Virus record (IMG/VR): IMGVR_UViG_3300047562_003060
Coordinates: 1 to 50,845 of that record
Reading direction: 5' to 3' (one strand)
DNA from: a virus
Length of the DNA stretch: 50,845 bases
Made by a program: the position numbers and the translations under genes. Positions within the stretch are counted from its first letter, which is position 1; each line of letters opens with the position of its first letter. Below the pieces are notes generated by a model, which was not told where the DNA came from, did not search any database, and saw only the letters and a program-made list of their open reading frames with translations. Below are positions 45,001 through 50,845 of this stretch, piece after piece.

Positions 45001-48000
45001 TTTTAAATATTAGAGCATCAGATACTTTAGATTTTAGACCAAGAGTTTCTTATTTTAGTGGATCTTCATCATCACCATTTGACCTTTCATCAAGAAATTT
45101 TGGACAAACTCCAAAAGTTATAATTACTCCAAATGAATCTAGTTTAGTCAAATATAATTTTTATCTTGGAAGAATAGATAAAGTTTGTATTGATAGTTAC
45201 GGTGGTATAATTGTAGAAAAAGGAACTTCTTCAACGAATCCAAAAGAACCCATAAAATTTGCAGATACTCTTGAAATTGCGACTATTTCATTACCACCTT
45301 ATCTTTATGATAGTTCCGATGCAAAAATAAGTCTCATTGATAATAGAAGATATACAATGAGGGATATTGGAAGAATAGAAGATAGGGTTGAAAATTTAGA
45401 GTTAATCACTTCACTTTCTTTATTAGAATTGAATACACAATCCTTACAAATAAAAGATGCTGACGGTTTAGATAGGTTTAAAACTGGATTTTTTGCAGAT
45501 TCATTCAAAGATAATAATTTTATTGATCTTGTAAATTCTTCTGTTGAAGTAATTTCGGAAGCAACAGTTAAAGAATTGACACCATTAATTTCAAAAAATT
45601 CATTAAAAAATGAAATTATACCTTTAACACCACAATCCGACAGTCAGTTAGATTTAACTCAAAATTTCGAATTATTGGATACTAGAGTTAAAAAAACTGG
45701 ACAAGTAGTAACTTTAAATTATGAAAGTGTGGATTGGATAACCCAACCTTTAGCAACTGTACAAAATGATGGGTCTCCTAGAGTTGAAAATGTAAATCCA
45801 TTTGAGGTAGTTCAATATGTTGGTGATATTAGACTGCATCCATTTTCGGATACTTGGGTAAGAACAGTTTCCCTTGAAGATAGACTTATTGTTTTAGAGA
45901 ATAATATTAACTTAGAAAGTCAAATAACTACAGAAAGACTTACTTTAACATCTGAAGATAACAGTGGAAAAGGTAATTTAGGAATTGCTGAAGTTAGAGA
46001 CACTTGGACAGACTTGAGTTTATCTGATACTCCTGTTGAAGGAACTACAGAAGTATTTGTAAGTACAGATGAAAGTATATCCGAAGCTTCTATGGAAAGA
46101 ACTTTCGTAGATAGTCAATTTGATCTTTTCATGAGATCAAGAAATACTGAATTTTCGGCAGCAAACTTATCACCATTTACACGTTACTATCATTTCTTAG
46201 ATGGTCATTCAAATATCGATTTTACTCCAAAGTTAGTTGAAGTTTCAAAAGATTCATCATTACAAAATTTAGGAACCAAAGGAGTTTTTCAAGTTGGAGA
46301 AACTATAGTTGGTACTTTTAATGGCGAAACAATTATCAGATTTAGATTATGCCAAGCAAATCATAAATTTGGAACATTCAACAATCCAAAAATTAATGAA
46401 ACTTATAATGCAAATCCATACTCAAAATCTGAAACTTTACCTGCAGGATATAGTGAATCATCACCTGTTTTAAATGTAGATACATTTTCACTTGCCGATG
46501 AAGTTCAGGGAAAATATTTTGGATATTTAGTTAAAGGTACATTATTAGTTGGTGAAACTAGTGGAGCATCTGCTTACGTAAAAGACTTGAGATTGATCAC
46601 TGATAACTATGGCGATTTAATTGGCACATTTTTTATAAGAGATCCAAATTCACGTCCAACACCATTAATAAGGATACCAACTGGCAATAAAACTTTTAAA
46701 TTGTCATCTAGCGAATCAAATCAAAATGGTTTAGTAAATAATTCAGAAGTCTCTACTGCAGAAACTTCATACTCTTCAGAAGGAACAGTACAAACTTATC
46801 AAAATATTATAAGACAAAACAAAATTACTGCTTCTTTGACAACTACAAATAATATAAGAGTAAGAACATTGAATGCAGTTAGAAATGAAGATATTTCCAC
46901 TGCAAACCTTCCACCACAACAAGTATTTAATATAACTAATATAATTCAAAGACAAGCACATGCGGATCCTTTAGCACAAACTTTCCTTGTTGGTTCTAGT
47001 CGTGGATTAAATTCATTTAACGATGATGCTAATGGTGCATTTTTAACGGCAGTTGACCTATTCTTCGCATCAAAAGATCCTGGAAATGCTTCAATAACAG
47101 TTCAGATTAGAACAACCGAACTTGGAATTCCTACTCTATCAATAATTGGAGATCCAGTTACTCTTAGACCCGATGATATTAAAGTTTCTGATGATGGTTC
47201 AGTTCCAACCAGGGTAACATTTCCATATCCAATCTGCTTACCACCAGGATTAGAGTATGCAATAGTCATATTAGCACCTCAAAGTACCAAATATAATTTA
47301 TGGTGTGCCAGAATGGGTGAAAAAGTTATTAGTTCCCTCACATTACCGGATGTTGAATCTGCAAGATACACTAAACAATTTGCAATAGGTAGTTTATTCA
47401 AATCACAAAACGGTTCATTATGGTCAGAAGATCAATATGAAGACTTAAAATTTAAGTTGTACAAAGCAAAATTTGTTGAAACTAATGGTGTTGTTTATTT
47501 CCACAATCCATCATTAGAAAAAAATAATCAATACATTAGAAAATTACAACCAAATCCAATTACCACGCTACCAAGAAAGTTAAAAGTAGGAATAACAACA
47601 GTATATGATAGCACTCAAGTAAATACAATTTTAGTGGCAGGTAGAAAAATAACTGAGACGACAAAAGGTTACATTTATGGAAATATTGTTAGTACTGGAT
47701 GTTCAGTTTCCGATGTGGCAATCAATACGGGTGGTAGAAATTACCCAGTTGGAGTATCTACAGTAAATACTTTTAATTTAACTGGAAATGGATCTGGACT
47801 ACAGTTAAAAGTTACGGTTGGTTCTGGTGGAAATATTACTGAAATTAATGAAATTAAATCTTTTGGATCTGGATATGCAATTGGGGATGTCGTTGGTATA
47901 GTTACATCTACAACTAGTGGTGATTCCAATACATCAAAAGGACAAGGTTGTTTAATAACGGTTACTGGAAATAATAATGCAATAGATACTTTATATTTGA

Positions 48001-49499
48001 CTAATGTTCAGGCAGAATCTTTTACAAATGGATCTGAGTTAAGATATTATAATAATGAAGGAAATGCAGTTACTTTAGGATCTACAACTATTACTTCCTC
48101 ACAAACTTATGGAAGTTTTTCTGACGGAAACTATTTTAAAGTAAATCATTTTAATCATGGAATGTATGCAGTAAATAATCTTGTTGAGGTGAGCGGAGTA
48201 CTGCCAAATACTGTAACAGTATCACTTCCTTCTCAGTTAGATAGAACTGGATCAGTTATGAATATAACAAATACAGATTCTACATATTTCCAGACATTTG
48301 AGGGGTTTGCTGTAAGTCCTTCAAATCCTGGGTATGTATTAATTAATAATGAAATAATTAAGTATACACAGGTAAATTCATCATCTTTAGAGGGATTGGA
48401 ACGTGGTGTAGATGGGTCAGTTGTAATAGATCATCCACAAAATTCTATTATCAAAAAATATGAATTAAATGGAGTTTCCCTGAGAAGAATTAATAAAGTT
48501 CATGATATATCTGATGTTGGTATAGATTTGGACGAATATTATTTACAAATTGATAGAGATGGTAGTCCTGGAAATTTTGCATTAGATCGTTCAACAGATC
48601 TTTCAACTGAAATAAATGGACAAAAGTTACCAATACTTTCATTTAATTCAGAATCATCCGTTGGTGGAAATTCAGTCTATGCATCAGAAAATATTGTTTT
48701 TGACACTGTAGTTCCATATTTTGATGCGATAAATATTGGATTACCAAATCAAATAAGTGCTCAAATTAGAACAATAACAGGAACAAGTTCTGGTGGTAGT
48801 GAGGTATCATTTAGTGATCTTAGTTATGAAGACGTATCAATTAATCAACCAAATAAATTAAATAATTTGAGAATGATTGCATCTAAAGTAAATTCTGATG
48901 AATACTTAGATTCTATGCCAAGAAATAAATCATTTATTACAGCATTATCAATTTCATCAAATAATTATAATTTATCACCAATGATATTTTTAGATAATAC
49001 ATTTACTGAATTTAGATGTGCCAGATTAAATAGTCCAAAAATAAATTATATTTCTGACAATAGAATAAATGGACTATCAAATGATCCCCATGCAGCAATT
49101 TATGTATCGAAAACTATTAGATTAACACAACCATCAAATAGTTTGAGGGTAATATTGTCAGCATATAAACATTCTTCTAGTGATTTTAGAGTTTTATATT
49201 CATTAGTAAAAGCAGAATCTGCCGAAATTTTACCATCTTTTACTTTATTCCCAGGATATGGTAATTTAACTACAGATAATAATTTAGATGGATATTTGGA
49301 TATAGTTGATGAATCATTGAATAGTGGTCTCCCAGACAAAATTACTCCAAGTAGTTTAGATAACCAGTTTATTGAACATCAATATACTGCACCGAATGTG
49401 GGACCATTTATTGGATTTAAGATTAAAATTGTTATGTCTGGAACAAGACAAGATAAATATCCAAGATTTAAAGATATTAGAGCAATAGCATTGTTATGA
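42012..49499 (+). CDS. Large virion structural protein with N-terminal DUF4815
   Basis: 2495 residues. NLNVNPYFDDFNSDKNFYKV, LFNPAKPVQTRELNTIQSIL, QNQIESFGSHIFKEGSVVIP and GGITYDPEYSAVKLN are the start of the DUF4815 family, typical of cyanophage baseplate or fibre proteins and possibly filling the place of T4 gp10. The rest is beta-rich, with a coiled-coil-like segment near 1115-1145 (RRYTMRDIGRIEDRVENLEL) and GGRNYPVGVST, FGSGYAIGD turns of the kind seen in the giant protein. Starts three bases after gp8. Host contact is likely but not shown. Confidence 0.85.
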   Translation: MAQKTNLNVNPYFDDFNSDKNFYKVLFNPAKPVQTRELNTIQSILQNQIESFGSHIFKEGSVVIPGGITYDPEYSAVKLNFNSFGVDISTYINKYVGQTIRGQVSGITATISQIVLPNSNGVENITLYVKYKESDSSYSKKSFLDGESLLSTESISYGINNTIIPENTPFASLISENATSLGSSVSVDNGVYFVRGTFVNVNKETLILDYYTNISSYRVGFKVSEQIVTTKDDESLFDNAKGFTNYASPGADRLKISLSLTKKLLSDTNDIDFIELVRVENGFIKKLENKTDYNLLKDYIAQRTYDESGNYTVSPFKVSINNSLNDLLGNNGVYFEGELTSSGNQPSDDLMSVTISPGKAYVKGYDVDKTGTTILDVSKPRDKQTVSDVLVPFKMGNILRINNLYGAPINRSTVYFYSQRRNGATSSPNGTEIGSARVYLCKLTDAAYEGAKTKWDLYLYDVQFYSYLTINNSLTSTELPISSQIVGTSSGAIGYVVNAGTSDNVIKVRQISGNFLQNESISINGTNLLSRSILSIKKYNSSDIKSVFSSGSPAFLADSILDSFIPVGFSTQDEITISSNGTTTSSKGFSGISTDTIVKYSRPGFSTETYNVISSINPTSFTLSGISTVSNVNDGAVTDSQIQSRFVIGKSNIIEQNSSYLYSVLPNNNISDIDLSGSQLKFSAQSTESVVISGGTLSLNTSNFTLAGNSSTIKFDTFDAEKYSIHYSDGSTQSLTDDQVTFNSEYTQVTFKGLTDGKTTSLINATFTKTGIQSKTKVHKKSTIVNVNLSKYSKSGTGISTSVNDGLDYNQFYGLRVQDNEICLRYPDVIRVLAVYESLDTSSPSFDKLNFSSLYNVSDNSVVGENLVGKTSKSIARIVYKDPSYPNSVEIVYLNNNRFESGEEITFKQSNITAELSSISFGRYKNITNAFKLDKGQRNEYYDYSRIIRSQNEPEPNKKLSIVFDHFEVSDADSGDLFSIASYNQENYLRDIPSIGFLNIRASDTLDFRPRVSYFSGSSSSPFDLSSRNFGQTPKVIITPNESSLVKYNFYLGRIDKVCIDSYGGIIVEKGTSSTNPKEPIKFADTLEIATISLPPYLYDSSDAKISLIDNRRYTMRDIGRIEDRVENLELITSLSLLELNTQSLQIKDADGLDRFKTGFFADSFKDNNFIDLVNSSVEVISEATVKELTPLISKNSLKNEIIPLTPQSDSQLDLTQNFELLDTRVKKTGQVVTLNYESVDWITQPLATVQNDGSPRVENVNPFEVVQYVGDIRLHPFSDTWVRTVSLEDRLIVLENNINLESQITTERLTLTSEDNSGKGNLGIAEVRDTWTDLSLSDTPVEGTTEVFVSTDESISEASMERTFVDSQFDLFMRSRNTEFSAANLSPFTRYYHFLDGHSNIDFTPKLVEVSKDSSLQNLGTKGVFQVGETIVGTFNGETIIRFRLCQANHKFGTFNNPKINETYNANPYSKSETLPAGYSESSPVLNVDTFSLADEVQGKYFGYLVKGTLLVGETSGASAYVKDLRLITDNYGDLIGTFFIRDPNSRPTPLIRIPTGNKTFKLSSSESNQNGLVNNSEVSTAETSYSSEGTVQTYQNIIRQNKITASLTTTNNIRVRTLNAVRNEDISTANLPPQQVFNITNIIQRQAHADPLAQTFLVGSSRGLNSFNDDANGAFLTAVDLFFASKDPGNASITVQIRTTELGIPTLSIIGDPVTLRPDDIKVSDDGSVPTRVTFPYPICLPPGLEYAIVILAPQSTKYNLWCARMGEKVISSLTLPDVESARYTKQFAIGSLFKSQNGSLWSEDQYEDLKFKLYKAKFVETNGVVYFHNPSLEKNNQYIRKLQPNPITTLPRKLKVGITTVYDSTQVNTILVAGRKITETTKGYIYGNIVSTGCSVSDVAINTGGRNYPVGVSTVNTFNLTGNGSGLQLKVTVGSGGNITEINEIKSFGSGYAIGDVVGIVTSTTSGDSNTSKGQGCLITVTGNNNAIDTLYLTNVQAESFTNGSELRYYNNEGNAVTLGSTTITSSQTYGSFSDGNYFKVNHFNHGMYAVNNLVEVSGVLPNTVTVSLPSQLDRTGSVMNITNTDSTYFQTFEGFAVSPSNPGYVLINNEIIKYTQVNSSSLEGLERGVDGSVVIDHPQNSIIKKYELNGVSLRRINKVHDISDVGIDLDEYYLQIDRDGSPGNFALDRSTDLSTEINGQKLPILSFNSESSVGGNSVYASENIVFDTVVPYFDAINIGLPNQISAQIRTITGTSSGGSEVSFSDLSYEDVSINQPNKLNNLRMIASKVNSDEYLDSMPRNKSFITALSISSNNYNLSPMIFLDNTFTEFRCARLNSPKINYISDNRINGLSNDPHAAIYVSKTIRLTQPSNSLRVILSAYKHSSSDFRVLYSLVKAESAEILPSFTLFPGYGNLTTDNNLDGYLDIVDESLNSGLPDKITPSSLDNQFIEHQYTAPNVGPFIGFKIKIVMSGTRQDKYPRFKDIRAIALL

Positions 49500-49714
49500 T
49501 GAATAATTTAATTGCGGTAGAAGGACATCCAAATCTTTTTAGAGATAAAAATACTGGTGCGATTGTAAATTGTGATAATGCTTCTTATGAACAATATTTA
49601 AATAGTCTTTCAAATAGAATGAACACAAAAAAGGAAATTCAATCTTTAAAAAATGAAGTAAGTGAGATTAAATTATTGCTAACGGAGTTGTTAAATGAAA
49701 CCAGAAGACATTGA
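49496..49714 (+). CDS. Small cyanophage protein of the structural block
   Basis: 72 residues, coupled to the preceding gene by ATGATGA; the second ATG (49499) is equally possible. NLIAVEGHPNLFRDKNTGAI, then VNCDNASYEQYLNSL, followed by a coiled coil EIQSLKNEVSEIKLLLTELL. The plan (VEGHxNLxRDxxTGAI plus C-terminal coiled coil) is conserved in T4-like cyanophages. The function is unknown, but the location among baseplate genes suggests a minor virion or assembly protein. Confidence 0.85.
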   Translation: MMNNLIAVEGHPNLFRDKNTGAIVNCDNASYEQYLNSLSNRMNTKKEIQSLKNEVSEIKLLLTELLNETRRH

Positions 49715-49859
49715 TTTACAAGATATCAATAAATTATTTGAATATGAAAAGCATTGTCGCGTGATTGATGAGATGAATCAAAATGATTTAAAATTGTTTG
49801 CCAAACTTTACCTTAGGTTATACTTACAACAACAAGAAATTTTAGCATTAATAAATTGA
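49695..49859 (+). CDS. Small helical protein of the structural block
   Basis: 54 residues: MKPEDIDLQDINKLFEYEKH, then an acidic helix and LKLFAKLYLRLYLQQQEILA. Fully helical, overlapping the previous gene by 20 bases. It follows the pattern of a small conserved cyanophage protein next to the 72-residue one. The function is unknown. The stop lies directly before a late promoter. Confidence 0.8.
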   Translation: MKPEDIDLQDINKLFEYEKHCRVIDEMNQNDLKLFAKLYLRLYLQQQEILALIN

Positions 49860-49868
49860 CATAAATAA
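49860..49868 (+). promoter_or_regulatory. T4-type late promoter
   Basis: CATAAATAA starts at the base after the preceding stop codon, 21 bases before the gene at 49890. Confidence 0.85.
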
Positions 49869-49889
49869 AATATATATGGTTTTTGGTAA

Positions 49890-50240
49890 ATGGCAGCAGC
49901 ATATGTAGTTAATTTAAACATTGACACAAATACTACATTTACTCAAAGTTTTACTTTAGCTAATGATAATGGAGCACCTCTTGATCTAAGTGGGTATGAT
50001 GTTAAATCTCAGATGAGAAAACATCCACAAAGTAATTCTTATGTTAATTTTATAGCTACGGCAATTTCTCCACCATCTCAAGGTATTATAGTCATAGAAT
50101 TGGAACCACAAACTTCTAATTCTTTAAAACCTGGGAGATACATGTATGATGTTATTATTAAAAATAATGTTACAAATGAAAAACTTAAAGTAGTTGAAGG
50201 ATCCGCAATTGTTTCTAGTAGTATAACAAGAGATAGTTAA
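49890..50240 (+). CDS. Putative virion protein, small beta domain
   Basis: 116 residues. YVVNLNIDTNTTFTQSFTLA, an NGAPLDLSGYDVKSQMRKHP strand-turn, and GRYMYDVIIKN, GSAIVSSSITR form an immunoglobulin-like beta sandwich pattern, as in the N-terminal domains of some phage baseplate or fibre proteins. LDLSGYDVKSQMR is a frequent motif in such domains. It has its own late promoter and lies directly before gp13, so a neck, tail or decoration role is likely. The exact role is unknown. Confidence 0.75.
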   Translation: MAAAYVVNLNIDTNTTFTQSFTLANDNGAPLDLSGYDVKSQMRKHPQSNSYVNFIATAISPPSQGIIVIELEPQTSNSLKPGRYMYDVIIKNNVTNEKLKVVEGSAIVSSSITRDS

Positions 50241-50244
50241 TAAA

Positions 50245-50845
50245 ATGGCAAAACCAGCATCGAGACAACAATTGATAGATTATTGTTTAAGAAGACTGGG
50301 TGCTCCAGTTTTAGAAATTAATGTAGATGATGATCAAATAGATGATTTAGTAGATGATGCTCTCCAATACTTTCATGAAAGACATTTTGATGGTGTTGAA
50401 AGAATGTACTTAAAGTATAAAATCACTCAAGAAGATATTAATCGTGGAAAAGCATCTGGAACTAGCGGTCCAGGTTTAACAACAACAACTGCAACATCTA
50501 ATGTAGGTTCTTTTAATTTTTATGAAACTTCAAATTATATACAAGTTCCAGATTCTGTAATAGGAATAGAAAAAGTTTTTAAATTTGATACTAGTTCTAT
50601 TTCTGGCGGAATGTTTAGTATAAAATATCAATTATTTTTAAATGATCTTTACTACTTTAATTCGGTAGAATTGTTACAGTATGCGATGGTTAAAAGTTAT
50701 CTAGAAGATATTGATTTCTTATTAACTACCGACAAACAAATAAGATTCAATAAAAGACAAAATAGAATGTATTTGGATATTGATTGGGGAGCGCAAACTG
50801 CTGGTAATTTTTTGATTATAGATTGTTATAGAATTTTAGATCCTA
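50245..50845 (+). CDS. gp13: Neck protein gp13 (partial, runs off the window)
   Basis: The first 200 residues are present, with no stop before the edge. ASRQQLIDYCLRRLGAPVLE, INVDDDQIDDLVDDALQYFH and ERHFDGVERMYLKYKI are the characteristic start of cyanophage gp13, followed by YIQVPDSVIGIEKVF, LNDLYYFNSVELLQYAMVKS and a WxxDxxW-like IDWG strand. gp13 and gp14 form the neck that seals the head-tail joint after DNA packaging. The start is four bases after the previous stop. The missing C-terminal part should lie just to the right, followed by gp14. Confidence 0.93.
   Translation, partial: MAKPASRQQLIDYCLRRLGAPVLEINVDDDQIDDLVDDALQYFHERHFDGVERMYLKYKITQEDINRGKASGTSGPGLTTTTATSNVGSFNFYETSNYIQVPDSVIGIEKVFKFDTSSISGGMFSIKYQLFLNDLYYFNSVELLQYAMVKSYLEDIDFLLTTDKQIRFNKRQNRMYLDIDWGAQTAGNFLIIDCYRILDP

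Noticed and set aside
1-50845. Photosystem (psbA, psbD), hli, talC or pho genes expected in cyanophages
   Set aside because: None is recognisable in this window; they may lie elsewhere in the genome.

Overview
The window is one strand-coherent piece of a T4-like cyanophage (cyanomyovirus) genome, almost certainly from a phage of marine Synechococcus or Prochlorococcus. The evidence is a late block of baseplate and neck genes in cyanophage order (gp25, gp6, a giant tail protein, gp8, a DUF4815 protein, gp13), and host-derived metabolic genes typical of these phages (a CP12 Calvin-cycle inhibitor and an S-adenosylmethionine decarboxylase). There are also many tightly packed small genes with ATGA overlaps, and late promoters of the T4 type (C/TATAAATAA). 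All genes but one (a GIY-YIG endonuclease) lie on the plus strand. No integrase, CRISPR array, rRNA or photosystem gene was seen.

Layout. (1) 1-7.0 kb: about two dozen small genes, most of unknown function, with recognisable islands: an AbrB-like protein, an Asp/Asn beta-hydroxylase-like dioxygenase, cp12, a SprT-like metalloprotease, an SPFH-like membrane protein and an HNH endonuclease. (2) 7.0-12.1 kb: a late-promoter operon with a very basic protein, four tandem paralogues of 222-243 residues and two more proteins. Six of these seven begin with MKTFxxFL, closely matching the T4 capsid-targeting sequence of head internal proteins. This is the most interesting candidate system in the window: a family of proteins probably packaged in the head and injected. 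(3) 12.1-13.9 kb: two convergent GIY-YIG endonucleases, then a repeat-rich noncoding stretch. (4) 13.9-22.6 kb: by eye a more GC-rich region of small genes arranged as separate cassettes, with tRNA-Met/Ile(CAT) and tRNA-Leu(TAA). Cassettes are divided by compact modules in which a terminator-like hairpin carries the -35 box of the next sigma70-type promoter in its loop. They begin with CA-rich leaders lacking a Shine-Dalgarno site. The same region holds CTAG/TCGA-rich repeats and a 14-base operator-like sequence.

(5) 22.7-25.6 kb: a glycosyltransferase-like gene, small conserved genes and speD. (6) 25.6-50.8 kb: the AT-rich late structural block, including proteins of 4159 and 2495 residues, running off the right edge inside the neck gene gp13.

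How it fits together: the small-gene cassettes look like early or host-takeover genes read by host RNA polymerase. CP12 would redirect carbon from the Calvin cycle towards the pentose phosphate pathway. The tagged-protein operon and the structural block carry late promoters and would be expressed together during virion assembly. All assignments rest on reading motifs, not on database searches.
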